DNA of 64,000 bases, from assembly GCF_028554725.1 (NCBI RefSeq), contig NC_071671.1, positions 44,610,501 through 44,674,500 of the forward strand, given 5' to 3'. The position numbers and the translations under genes were made by a program. Within the stretch, counting starts at the first letter, position 1, and each line of letters starts with the position of its first letter. Shown piece by piece: positions 11,101-21,959 of this stretch. Source of the DNA: Zeugodacus cucurbitae. Its lineage: Eukaryota > Arthropoda > Insecta > Diptera > Tephritidae. The notes beneath the pieces are model-generated. The model saw nothing but the letters and a program-made list of their open reading frames with translations. It did not search any database and was not told the DNA's origin.

Positions 11101-13045
11101 TCTACAATGTTTCACTGGTTTTACTGATACCGATCATTGAGCAAATAATATATATCTATCGGAATATCTATTTATATATGTATATATAATATATTTGTCG
11201 AATAAAATGGCAATAGTCCGAGAGAACTATGGACGCATATACTCAAATATTAGAAGATAGTAAAAATAATACCAATAAAGGTATATTTGGTTTCGTTCAT
11301 GTAGAAGATTTTTTATCGATTGTATAGAAAGGTGCAGCTTCCTATCGCAATCACCGCTGGTAGGACGTGATTTGAAATCGAAATAATGAGGATATATAAA
11401 AATACAGAATATACTTTTCTACGAAAGATCGCACTCGAACTGAGGATGTCAATTCTCGGAGGAGGTTAAGGACTGCAGCACCAATCAATACTAAACATAT
11501 TTACAGATATGAATGTGTAATGTAATAAATTGTCTAAAGCATGGAACAAACTGAAATAATTCATTACCCTATCTTTTCAGAAACACTGTTTTTCTCTAGC
11601 AAGTTCAAAAGTGTTTTGCTGTGGTTTTTCAGTTTCAGAAGATGATTTTGAAATCTTACTACAACTTCAAGGAATATTTTCCAAAAAACATTTTAACCTC
11701 TTAATGCTTATCAATGCATTCAATATTTTTTTCGAAGAACTGCCAAGAAGTTATTTAGTCAGAAAGATCAAATGTTGAATTTATATATCCAAATATTTTT
11801 CAGTTTTTACATAAAGAAATAATTTATAAAACGATAGCGGCTAGAATTTATTAGCAAGAAATATTTGTGGGCAACAACAAATCGCATGCAATTGCAACTG
11901 AACAATGTCATTGAAATAATATGTCTTCAATCAAGTGGTGATAAATATCTGCATAACAAATGTCAAGTACTAGCGGTGAGCAATTGTAACCTGAGTAGAG
12001 CATTTAAAGAGCGGTTAAGTGCGAGGTATGCCCATACATATCATATGTACATATGTATATATGTATGTACATGCATGCTTATTTATTTTGTGGGGCGGAC
12101 AATATGACAGCAAAGCGTTGTTGTTGTCATATCGGTCGGTATGGTATGGTGTTTTCTATGCCTTTGTACAATATTTTGCACACTTTTGCATGAGAGCATA
12201 TATATTAGTAGATATGTATGTATATACTTGCATACATATACATATATATATATTTATATGCACATTTGTATGTCTTTCATAACCATTGAACTGTGCGGTG
12301 TGCACGTTATGTGCAGAAAATGAAATTAAAAGTTAAGCAAAAAGACATGTAACATTTACTTTGGTATGCAGCTAATGTGCGCACATACAAATATAACAAC
12401 AAACACACCATAGTATATGTACATATATATGCATAAGTGAAGGCACTTGACCGAACAGCGAACTAACACGATTTGTCTAATTGCAATTGAGCGAGCGCAA
12501 ATGCGCGTCAATCATCCTTAAATAACATACAAATGCTAAAGCAAGTATGCAAGTGTGTATGTGTCTGTGTGGGTTGCATACATACATACATACAAATATG
12601 TGCAAAATAAAAGTAAAAATCGCAAACGAAAAATTCCATCGCGGATATGAAGCAGCAAATTGTGAATTAAAATTCTGCAAGTCAATTCAAGAGGTGAAGT
12701 GAAGCCAGAGTCACAGCCATGGACATGGCAAATTCACATTCATATACATACAGACATGCAACTGTACTCGTATAAGCTCGACTGCTGTCCAAATCACCAC
12801 AAGCCGCTGAGTTTGTGGCTGGCTGCTCGCTGCTTTTGGGGCGTATTGCCGCAAATGAATGCGCAAAATTTATTACGTTATTGCAAAAATATTTGTTAGA
12901 AAAAATCGCATGGCAATAATATACAGCATTGGCAGCTGGTTAGTTGTGGCGGAGGTGTAACAACATGCGACGTGTGCATAGATTTGTATACGAGTATGTG
13001 TGCTACATATATTATTTGCATGCAAGCAATAAAGCATTAAATACC
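8115..13045. other. Long non-coding stretch, no gene recognised
   Basis: This is mostly AT-rich unique-looking sequence. The part at 9050-9500 is less AT-rich, with GTCAGTCAGT and CATTCATTCA runs, and could be host regulatory sequence. Around 11.1-11.2, 12.0-12.3 and 12.4-12.6 kb there are TATA/ATGT microsatellite patches. A 75-codon minus-strand frame at 9930-10157 has no recognisable domain. No tRNA was found. Confidence 0.45.
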
Positions 13046-13048
13046 AGA

Positions 13049-13298
13049 CCAATTTGGTGATAATAAAAATTCGGAATTTATAATTAAAAGTTTTTTCGGG
13101 ATCCCGAAATTTTTTAGGGGCTAACTTATGAATATGATTTTTAATGGAGGAAACAAAATATATAGTTATTTACGTATGTTATCAAATGAAATACTCGGCC
13201 AATTTGGTGATAATAAAAATTCGGGATTTATAATTAAAAGTTTTTTCGGGACACCGAAATTTGTTCGTGACTAACATTTGAATATGATTGTAAATAAA
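13049..13298. repeat. Tandem duplication with 150-bp period beside a repeat-T end
   Basis: The block starting CCAATTTGGTGATAATAAAA at 13049 recurs at 13199. The two copies share about 90 well-matched bases through TTTTTTCGGGA and TGAATATGATT. The first copy contains the perfect palindrome TTCGGGATCCCGAA (13095-13108); the second has TTCGGGACACCGAA. The second unit abuts the AACAAGTAAGG end of the adjacent repeat-T copy, so the duplication may be part of the target locus or a by-product of insertion. Confidence 0.7.
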
Positions 13299-14056
13299 AA
13301 CAAGTAAGGAAAGGCTAAGTTCGGATAAATAAAAATATATTCACATATTAACCGATTTATAAGCTATTAAGCTCATCGTAATTTTGAAAATCCTATAATT
13401 ATAAAGGAAGTTATGACCCGATTTTAAGCTATTCTGGTACATAGACACACTTTAGAAGAAAAATATTTCCTCTGAATTAAATTAAGATAACTGAGAGATT
13501 TACCGAAATTTTCGGTGAAAAGTAACAATGGGGCACTGACTTCTTCATATTCGATATCCGGAGCATTGAAAAGTTATAGTACGCTTTCGACAATTTTTTC
13601 ACAAGTGATGCCACAGATCATATACAGTATTTGCGTAAAGTTTTTTTTCGCTATCTTCATTGATTCTTTATGTATATATTATAAAGTGAAGGAATCAGAT
13701 GGAATTCAAAAATAAGTTATATGGGAAGTTGTCGTGGTTGTGAACCGATTTCGTCCATTTTCCACACGTGTCAATGGTGGAAAGTTACCTCCTCAGGGTG
13801 CCGAGCAATACGTGTTCCAAGTTTCGTTAAGATATCTCAATTTTCACTCAAGTTATCCGTTGCACGGAAAGGCGGACGGACGGATGGAGGACGGACGGAC
13901 AGACAGACATCCGGATTTCAACTCATCTCGTCATCCTGATCATTTTGATGTATATAACCCTATATCTAACTCGTTTAGTTTTATGACTTACAAACAACCG
14001 TTATGCGAACAAAACTATAATACTCTCTAGCAACTTTTGTTGCGAGAGTATAAAAA
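13299..14056 (-). repeat. Repeat T, reverse copy with both ends
   Basis: It starts with AACAAGTAAGGAAAGGCTAA and ends with TTGCGAGAGTATAAAAA, the reverse complement of the full-length copies' two ends. The GGACGGACGGACAGACAGAC tract and the GTATATAACCCTATATCTAA block are conserved. At about 758 bp it is shorter than the 1.15-1.18 kb full-length copies, so it carries internal deletion or divergence. Short frames across the GGACGGAC tract are repeat translations, not genes. Confidence 0.85.
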
Positions 14057-14149
14057 TAAAGCATAACCTTTAAGATAGCAGTTTAGTATCGGAAAATCTG
14101 CATCAATCTTAGTTTCCCAACTATTGCAGCGCTGTTCAGTCACTAGCAC

Positions 14150-14580
14150 TTGCGCAGTCGGCAGATCTTTCTGGCCTAAGATAAACCGCGGGAGGTCTAC
14201 CGAGCTTTTCGCTCTCAGTAAAGCTTACCTCTCTTTAGTCGGAGGGGTTCTTACATGCTACCCATCGGTCCCATCGGGATCCACGCTGTAAAGTTAAAAA
14301 TTTAACCTGGTGCAAGCTGTGGAAGCTGTATGGAGCTCCCGCCTTTGCGAGATCAAGAAAAAGATTTCTCGGATCTCACTTTTTCGAACAAGTTCGCGAA
14401 ATAGCGAATATAGAAGTTAAAAATCTCTGTAGATTTCTACTAGCTTCAGGGTGCTTTGTCCACTCCTAATTTCAAATTTCTAGGGGGGTCCAGGCTTCAC
14501 AAAGGACTGAAAAGGACTGTTTTATAGTCTACGTGTATTTCCCTTTGGGAAACGGCATTACAACCTAACCGAACGTAATC
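14150..14580 (+). pseudogene. Decayed 3' remnant of a LINE (R1/LOA-like C-terminus)
   Basis: When frames are switched, peptide scraps resembling the end of an ORF2 from jockey/R1/LOA-group LINEs appear: a RFLGSHFF-like segment near 14365, a CRFLRASGCF-like segment near 14430, and a final PLGNGITT-like segment near 14540 followed by stops. Only about 430 bp remain, with stops in all frames, so this is a 5'-truncated dead copy. The clade assignment is weak because no RT motif survives. It directly follows the repeat-T copy on its left. Confidence 0.4.
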
Positions 14581-14584
14581 TAAG

Positions 14585-15690
14585 AAAAATATTGCTATAC
14601 AGAAAATCAGAATTTTCAACGATTTATTATAAAAAAAATCAGAATTATTGTTCGGGATCTCAAGGTGCTAGGTTCAATAATTTAGTGAAGACAAGTATGA
14701 CAATTTCATGCTTAGTAAAGAAGGAAGCCTGTAGCGCATAGTATTTCAATTGAACAGATGTATGTACATACATTTACATGAGGTACAAATATTCGTATAT
14801 TATACACATAAATTTACCGCAGGCCTTCTGTTCGAATTTGTCCAACCATATGTGGATATTGCTGGCGTCGGCTTACGGAAGTCCACGTCGCTTCACAAAC
14901 ACTCACTCATATGTATAAGGCTTCGTGTCGACTTGCACATTGCCGCTTTTAGCCAACATATTTCTTCGCCGGTCTGAAGGGTGCCAAATTCGAATACCAT
15001 TCTTTTTTATTATTTACCGAAATAAGCCTTCTTGAATTCGTTCTACCCTAACCTCACACACAGTACAAATTATCCACCAGCATTGGCACTCGCAATGAAT
15101 CAGCGGATAGTTCGGCGGAATTAAAAACGTAAAAGCAACGCGCCTCTCTTCTATGGGTTGGCTGTAAAATATTTTATGGTTTATCACCTAAGCGAAATTA
15201 ATATGCAGCCAAGTGCTTAAGTTTATTATTTATGGACACAGATGAACTTTATCTACGATAAATTTGCCTCTGTCAGGCATTTAAATTGTCGGCTGCTCAA
15301 ACGCGGATGGTAAATTATATAATAAATCGGGTTTTTATGTATTTTTAGTATTTTGAGCTCTTGTAATTATTGGCATTTTAATCATACATATGTTCAGTTT
15401 TAGAAGAAAAAGTAAAGCGAATTGGTAGTTTGAGCTGATTAGCATATGGTATGTAGAATAGTTTGAGAATTGAATGAGAGGAAATCAGATTGAATAAGTA
15501 TCCTTTTATTTCTTACATTTCTTACTTTTCATATTATCATAAAGTCTTGTAACTGATATTATTCATTATTACTGTCAGTTAAGGCTGTCATAGGCCAGGC
15601 TTAAGCGTATACACCATTAATAGTCCGAATATTTAGTTAAACTAAAAGAGCACTAGATCAGATGGAATTAACTTTAAGGGCGATTTTTAG
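14585..15690. other. Intergenic stretch, nothing coding seen
   Basis: This is AT-rich sequence. A 75-codon frame at 14750-14977 has no recognisable motif. No repeat ends or RNA genes were recognised. Confidence 0.4.
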
Positions 15691-15699
15691 AGAACGTAC

Positions 15700-17112
15700 A
15701 AATGTGATTGGTAGTGTATAATAAGGTCGATAACGCCTTAAAAAAGGAAGTTGATGTCGAAATTTTAGTACATGAGGGTAATAGTAATTCCTGGACAGAT
15801 TTCACTTATTTTCGCCATTAAACTACTTCGTATACAATATTTTATTTTCAGTTAATTTTGCTAAGATATCTCACATATTAACCGATGTATACGGCATAAA
15901 GTCCGCTAGCTGTTAGAAAAACATTATATTAAGTATATGGGATTTAGGGCAAAATGGCACATTATTAGAAGAAAAAAATTCCCTCTGAATTTCTATAAAA
16001 TATCTGAGAGATTTACCAATATTTTCGTTACAAAATTCTCCATTGACACTGAGTTCTTCATGGTCGACATCTGAGATGCCAACAAATAATACGAACCGAA
16101 TTTCTTTGATATTGGTAGTAGTTCGTGAGATATAATTTTTGACTCATAGTTTTGTAATAGTTTTCAACATATTCTTTCTATGGGATGTGGACATTTTCAT
16201 GCTGTATAATTAGGCGTTTAAGGGAAATTACTCCTGGAAGTTTGGTTGATATAGCTTTGGTAATTCACGAGTTATTCACAAAAAACTTAATAGTGTTATC
16301 CTAAGCACCAAATCTTACTTTTAGAACTTAAATTTGAACTTAGTTCTAGTACATTCTAGGCTTTCGGTTATCACCATTATGTGGGCGTGACAGTGGTCCG
16401 ATTGTACTTTGATAGCGTTCAACTGATAGGTAGTTAAGAATGACAGAAGCAATGAAAATTCTCAGAATTGGTGAAGGGCGTGATGAAGTGAATATTAAGG
16501 AGTAGCTGATCTGCGTTAATGAAGACCTTGGATTCCAAATATTTACTGATGAAGAAGTCATTGATGATCTGAATAGTGAGAGAGAAGATGATAAAGAGTC
16601 TTTAACTGGGTATGTATGTCAAGTGCCATCTCATGCAGAAGATTTTGAAGCTCTAGAAGTCGCTTTTTGGTGGTTTGAAAGAGAGAACGAATCGGATTCC
16701 ATACAGTTGTTGCAATTGAAGCCCCTAAGGGCTTGACGGAAGGTTTGATTCATTACGACAAAGATAAATCACAAGTTATGTTCAACCAAAATTTTAAATT
16801 ACATACAAGGTATTAATTTCATTATATTATAGCTCGAGTTTTAGATATCGTTTTATCTAAACGATTTATTAAAATTTAAATATTGTTTGATTTGCTTGGA
16901 TTTGCGATTATTCGGAATATCCCTGGTTTTATTTGATCCGGATAAGATATCTAAATTTTTACTCAAGTGATCGCTGCATGGACGGACAGATAGACATCCG
17001 GACTTAAACTCTACTCGTCATTCGGATCACATTGGTATATGTATACAGTTTACGTTTAGGTGTTACAAACAACCGTTATGTGAACCAAACCATTATTTTT
17101 ACTCTGCGCAAC
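15700..17112 (-). repeat. Repeat T, reverse copy, diverged and interrupted
   Basis: Family words are recognisable in reverse orientation: TATTAACCGATGTATACGGC, the CCCTCTGAATTTCTATAAAA block and the ATATCTGAGAGATTTACC block, then near the other end GGACGGACAGATAGACATCC and TACAAACAACCGTTATGTGA. Between these, at 16506-16736, lies a transposase fragment of different origin. The copy is more diverged than those at 35.6 and 58.6 kb. Confidence 0.65.
16506..16736 (+). pseudogene. C-terminal fragment of a Tigger/pogo-type transposase
   Basis: One open stretch of about 76 codons, closed by TGA at 16734, contains VNEDLGFQIFTDEEVIDDL, then VPSHAEDFEALEVAF and FERENESDSIQLLQLK. An acidic linker followed by a 'xALxxVExxLxWFERQxxxxxxQLLLLKRLR'-like helix pair is what I know from the C-terminus of Tigger/jerky-like DDE transposases, downstream of the catalytic domain. 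The HTH and DDE parts are missing, so it cannot be functional. It is a separate element from the Tigger copy at 19-20.6 kb, which lacks this C-terminal segment. Confidence 0.6.
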
Positions 17113-17114
17113 AT

Positions 17115-18380
17115 GACAACTTTCCTAAAACCTAAAACATATAATAAGCAATTTGCTTTATGAGTGGGCTGTAGGCACTGAATGAACTTTAACAGTTCAA
17201 TGCTACACACAAATCCCACTTACTCCACAACCATAAATGTTTAACTGGCAGCAAATACAAAATCGCAAACAATATAAATATTATTACGAATATACATATG
17301 TAAAAGCTGCAACGGTACCACTTACTGCTTAAGTGTATTACTACAACAAAACCCAGCAACAGAAACATACACACACACACCGTCGTATGCCACATGCTAC
17401 AAAAGTCGAGTCGAGAGTGATAGTTAGTTAAAATAAATTGTACAACCGAATGATAAAGAAAAAGTAATGGCAACAATGGCAAACAAGATAAAAGAGGGAA
17501 ATGTGTTATGTTATGGGGCACACATGCGCAAACGTGTGTGGAGGTCAAATAATATTGCACTAAATAACGTTACATTAAGTGGCCGCAAGTCCAACGCAAA
17601 CCTGACCTACTAAGCCACAGCAACCAACTGACCGCAAGTAGTACCTTCGCTTACCAATTGCTGAGCTTTGTGTTGTCTTGAGTATAAGATACACATTTCT
17701 GCTGCGCGTTTTTGCTACATTTGCTCGTGGCCAGCTTGGCTGTCCGTCCAATCTTTAACCTGCCCCAGTACACCATTTACCCACTTATGTAAGTAAAATT
17801 ATATTAATAAAGGCAGACAGCTGAAAACACAGAAACGCTGAAGAATGTGCACACAGAAAAAGACAAGCGCGCAAATCAAAGACATGAAAAGGCAACAAAA
17901 CAATGCAAAATGCTGTTATTAGACATTGGAAACATGGGGAACATGAGTGTTGTGGCAAGGTACGAGTACAGCTCACAAAAGCTGTTACCACACCAATTGT
18001 CAATCATGCTTGTAATGTTAATTAATGGATGTTAATAAATTATTGTTCAGCACTATGGGAAGTCGCACTTGCTATTATTTACTAATGATCGCAAACCTAT
18101 AGCATGAGAATGCACATTTGGGAGTATGTTGACTTGAAGGGCTATCGTTTCAGTTGGAGTTGGTTTATGTTAGTGCACCAGTGACATAGACTATTTAACT
18201 GTTCTTTAAATCTTTAGCATAAGTTATGTAAATCGCCGCTGTTGTAGTAGTAATAACAGAAAACAGAATAATGCATATATAACAATACAATTTTTTTTTA
18301 AATTTTTCACAAGTCTGGGTAACGAGAAATAAGACTTTTCCTATTGATGAAATTTATTAAAATATGCTTTTTAATCTATA
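17115..18380. other. Non-coding stretch left of the Helitron-like element
   Basis: CA-rich and CAACA-rich sequence typical of fly intergenic or intronic DNA. The 123-codon minus frame at 17189-17560 is cysteine- and leucine-rich from simple repeats and has no domain. No RNA gene was recognised. Confidence 0.4.
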
Positions 18381-18869
18381 TCTATACTAATATTATAAAG
18401 AGGAAAGGTTTGTTTCTTTGTTTGTTTGTCTCGAATAGGCTCCGAAACTACTGAACCGATTTGCAAAAATTCTTTCACCGTTGGAACTCAGGGATAGTAT
18501 AAGTGACCTAGGCTATATTTAGTTTAAAAAAAAAATAGGGTTCCTTACCAAAACTACGATAATGTAAAAAAAATACCAAAAAGCTTTTTTTTATTTCGCG
18601 AATGTAGAACTTATCATTATCTACAAAAAACGTCGCGACATCATATCTCCAAATATTATAGTTTTGTCACAATTAGCGATTTTATATAAAAAAATTAATT
18701 AAAACACCTCTACTTGAAAAGGCTCTTTATTTGTACCTTAGTATTAATCCTTATCGAAATAAATGATTTATTATTTAAGATCACTTCAAAACCTTTGTAC
18801 ATATAACTTTTTGAATTATTAAATTCTGACATTACATTCAAAAGATATCACGAGTTAAAAATTTTGAAA

Positions 18870-18985
18870 AGCCGCTCGGCGGCTAACTATGCGTTGTAGG
18901 CGTCACTCGGTCACGGGGGTACGGGAGGGGGGTTAAGATCATTCGCACGGTCGGCTCCCTACTGAATGGTCCTGTGCGGAATTAA
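18870..18985. other. GC-rich island inside the Helitron-like element
   Basis: About 110 bases with CGGCGG, CACGGGGGTACGGGAGGGG and GCACGGTCGGCTCC words stand out against very AT-rich flanks. It has no open frame and is probably part of the element's own sequence or an older capture. Confidence 0.4.
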
Positions 18986-19011
18986 AAAAATTGTCGCTTG
19001 ATAATAATATA

Positions 19012-20581
19012 CAGTAGAATTCGGATATAACGACCTTCAAGGGGCCGGCAGTATTATGTCGTACTAACCGGATGACGTATAAAACGGATATTTACATATG
19101 TAGGAAATCTGTTATTTGGGTTTGTTTTTAACAGACTTTTGTTCGGTAGTAAGAACTTCGGACTTGGTACATTCTACATTGCTTCGGACAAAACCAGCAT
19201 GTTTGTAACAGTTAAAAATTGTTACTTGCTTGAGGTGAGTCCAGGCATCTTGAATCATTAGGATAGCGTCAAGAACAGTGATCTTCGTGCACTCAACACT
19301 ACTGCATCCGCCATCTAGAAACTGAATCATTTTCAAAATAAGGTTTTTACGAAAATGTGCTTTCAAAGCTCGAATGATCCCTTGATCCATGGGTTGCAAC
19401 ACTGATGTCGTGTTTGGAGGCAGAAATACTAGAATTATGCTTTTCAAGTCTGCAATATGGGGATGTGCAGGACAGTTGTCAACTAACAGCAGGATTTTCT
19501 TATTCTTTTTCATAAGTTCACGATCCCATGCGCGTGCCCATTTGGTAAAAATGTCACCAGTCATCCAGGCTTTTCGATTGCTCTCATAATCCACTGGCAA
19601 ATGCCGTACATTTTTAAAATATCTGGGACGTTGAGATTTCCCGATTACGAGAAGTTTTTTTTTTAGCTGTGCCACTCATGTTGGCTGCCACCATCACTGT
19701 TATTCGATAATTTCCCTTTGATAATTTTCCTCCTGTACATTTTTCACCTTTAAATTTCAACGTCTTGTCTGGGGTTAATTTATAAAACAACCCGGTCTCA
19801 TCTACATTAAAAATTTCATCACCACTAAATTGAGCACGTAGAGTAGGCCAAACTTTTTCTAACCAATCGTGTACATCACTCTGTTGTACTGACAAAGACT
19901 CGCCAACAATCTTTCCACTGACGATGTTGTGTCTTACTTTAAAACGGTTTATCCAACTCATGGAACATATGAAATTTTGCATGTCTAACTGTCTAGCAAA
20001 AAAACTAGCTTTCTCTTGTAGCAGAGGTCCATTAAGAGGTATTCCCCGGTCGCGCTGAAGCTTAAATAACTGTAACAATGCCTTATCCAATTGCTCATGA
20101 GTAGAAGTTCTTACACGTTTGCTTTTCAAAACATTGGCATTAAATAGCGGCTCGATCTTGTATTTATTCTTCTTTATTGTTGATATTGTAGAATGAAATA
20201 CGCCAAATTCCTTTGCGAGGATCGCGTTTGAATCACCAGCTTCTAATCTGTGTAATATTGCACTCTTTTCTTCAATTGTAAAACACTTTCTCTTCAAAGA
20301 ACTCATTTTATTTTATTTTTTGAACTTGTCATAACAAGTGACAAACACTAACTGTGATTTACGCGCGCCAATAAGGAGAATTGAACGGTGAAGCGCGTCG
20401 TTTTAAACGGACGAATTATCGTAAAAGGTGTCGCTATAAACGGTTTGTCGTTCAAGCCGGAGTCGCACTAAACGGTTACATTTTCTCAGAATCTAACTAT
20501 TAAGCCAAACTTGAGTAAATAATATCGACGCTAAAAACGGTTAGTCGTTATAAGCGACGTCGTTATAAATGAATTCTACTG
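19012..20581 (-). mobile_element. Complete Tigger/pogo-type DNA transposon (1570 bp)
   Basis: The termini are inverted repeats: CAGTAGAATTCGGATATAAC at the left and its counterpart CAGTAGAATTCATTTATAAC at the right, matching at 20 of 23 positions when extended through CGAC. The element is flanked on both sides by TA (19010-19011 and 20582-20583), the pogo/Tigger target duplication. Subterminal DNA carries repeated TAAACGG and GTCGTTATAA words that could be transposase-binding sites. One transposase gene fills the interior on the minus strand, with a single frameshift. It is inserted in the Helitron-like element. Confidence 0.88.
19112..20306 (-). pseudogene. Tigger/pogo-type transposase with one frameshift in an A-run
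   Basis: The enzyme would cut out and reinsert the element by DDE chemistry in the nucleus. The first frame (20306 down to 19614) has a Psq-type HTH at residues 1-55, a CENP-B-type HTH at about 65-135 and the first catalytic Asp169 in NVDETG. The second frame (from the A-run down to 19112) carries VIGKSQRPR, the second Asp in LLVDNCPAH, and the third in LQPMDQGII, spaced DD30D. The frames meet at a run of ten A (sense strand, near 19657-19666); one A fewer would join them into about 397 residues. The start ATG at 20306 is well placed. A true decay mutation or a homopolymer sequencing error cannot be distinguished. The protein ends shortly after the catalytic domain. Confidence 0.85.
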
Positions 20582-20883
20582 TAATATAAAAATGAATTGC
20601 TGTTCGTTTGTGCCGCAAAAAAACGAGAACGGCCAAACCGATCTGGCTAATTTTAGTCTTGAAATATTCGTGGAAGGCCAGAAAAAGATTAGAAAGTGAG
20701 TAAATATGGAAAAATTGCGAGGAAGATAATAATAAGAGAATTTTATTCGGGTTGACAAGAAAAATTTAAAAAGAGAAAACAAAAAAATTATATTTTGAAG
20801 GTTGTCATTGCTTGTTGCTTTGTTAAAATATTTTTGTTATTGTTCAATTGTATAAGGTTGTGTCGATAGCCCAAAACAATTTG

Positions 20884-21010
20884 TAACAAATAAGGAAAGG
20901 CTAAATTCGAGTCCAACCGAACATTTTATACTCTAGCAATTTATTGATGTAATTTTATAGTATATGAGGGCTGATGTAATTCCAGAACCAATTTCACTCA
21001 TTTTCACCAC
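20884..21010 (-). repeat. Repeat T terminal fragment inside the Helitron-like element
   Basis: AACAAATAAGGAAAGGCTAA, then CCGAACATTTTATACTCTAG, match one end of repeat T, followed by the TATAGTATATGAGGGCTG and TTTCACTCATTTTCACCACC words seen near 15.76 and 50.65 kb. Where it ends on the right is unclear. Confidence 0.6.
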
Positions 21011-21504
21011 CAAGACTAACGGGAATAGGGGGAACTTGTCATCTGTTAGGCAAACAAACGGCACATTGAAATTACTCCTAAATTGCAAATGAACGAAACA
21101 CCAGTCGGCAAAATCGCCAAAAATAGCGCTTTAACGAAGATTGTTGACTGTTGACACCTCGATGGATTAGTAGCATTTCTAACAGATTTTTGTCACTTCA
21201 TTGACTCGAAAGAGAAGTTTTCCTGACATGAAACCTCAATATGATAACCATAAATGACTGATTGAATGACCTATATTGGTCATAAAAAAAAAGATATCAA
21301 TGATCTTAATGCGACAATTTAGAATTTCGGTCCAAGAGAGTTGACACAGCTATCAACCAGGATGACGTAGTCAATTATCCCAAACTATTTAAAATTGCCT
21401 GTACTATCACCACTCACTTTGCAATTAAAAGTAGTGTGAGTTGTCATCATGCTGCGTAACATATATACCTTAGCCACAAAAACGTGTGGCCGGGTCTGCT
21501 AGTT

Positions 21505-21950
21505 AGTAATATACTTGAAATATGGTTATATTTCATGGAATTTCATTTCTTTTTTTGACTAAAAATCTCAGTCTAGGTAAAGCGAGTTGGTTTATTATAT
21601 ATTTATATATTATACTATTTACTAAAGTTTATGCTTTCACTACCACCAAAATAAGTAAAAACTCTTCGAAATCAGATCATACGATATCGGATCGTTCGAA
21701 AAACTATATAATATTTTTATGCACAATTACCGCTGTAGTAATTTCTGTTCATAATAAGTTTATATTTCTTTAGTAATTTATATTTATATAAGCGCGATCG
21801 GGTTACGCTACAAAATACATACGGTCTTGTACTAAAAAACGTTTAAGATAGTTTTTGATTGCTTGATTCAGTATTGTTTGAATAAATATGCCAGAATTTA
21901 TAATTTTCCTTCGAGAAACCCGAAAATACATTCCAGATGGCTAAACATTT
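21505..21950. other. Intergenic stretch between Helitron-like element and mariner relic
   Basis: AT-rich; the 83-codon frame at 21522-21773 has no domain. Nothing else recognised. Confidence 0.35.
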
Positions 21951-21959
21951 TAATACTAA

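Larger units (their letters stand above)
18381..21502 (+). mobile_element. Helitron-like non-autonomous element carrying nested insertions
   Basis: The left end is A^TCTATACTAATATTAT and the right end is a 6-bp stem-loop (GCCACA at 21473-21478, TGTGGC at 21485-21490) followed 8 bases later by CTAG^T at 21499-21503. A 5' TC, a 3' hairpin plus CTAG and an A/T target are Helitron hallmarks. Internal words CCGAAACTACTGAACCGATT and ACGAGAACGGCCAAACCGAT belong to a family I recall from many insect genomes. No Rep/helicase is encoded. The Tigger at 19012-20581 and a repeat-T fragment near 20.9 kb sit inside, so the original element was roughly 1.5 kb. Confidence 0.65.

Noticed and set aside
13721..14030. 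Overlapping frames with GRTDGGRTDRQT-like peptides
   Set aside because: They are translations of the GGACGGAC tract of repeat T and recur in mirrored form at 35.7 and 58.7 kb.
17189..17560. 123-codon minus frame, Cys/Leu-rich
   Set aside because: No signal of a known protein, simple-repeat codons, no splice context.
19614..19675. Programmed frameshifting to explain the Tigger break
   Set aside because: Pogo/Tigger transposases are not known to use it; a homopolymer indel is simpler. Left open only as a check.
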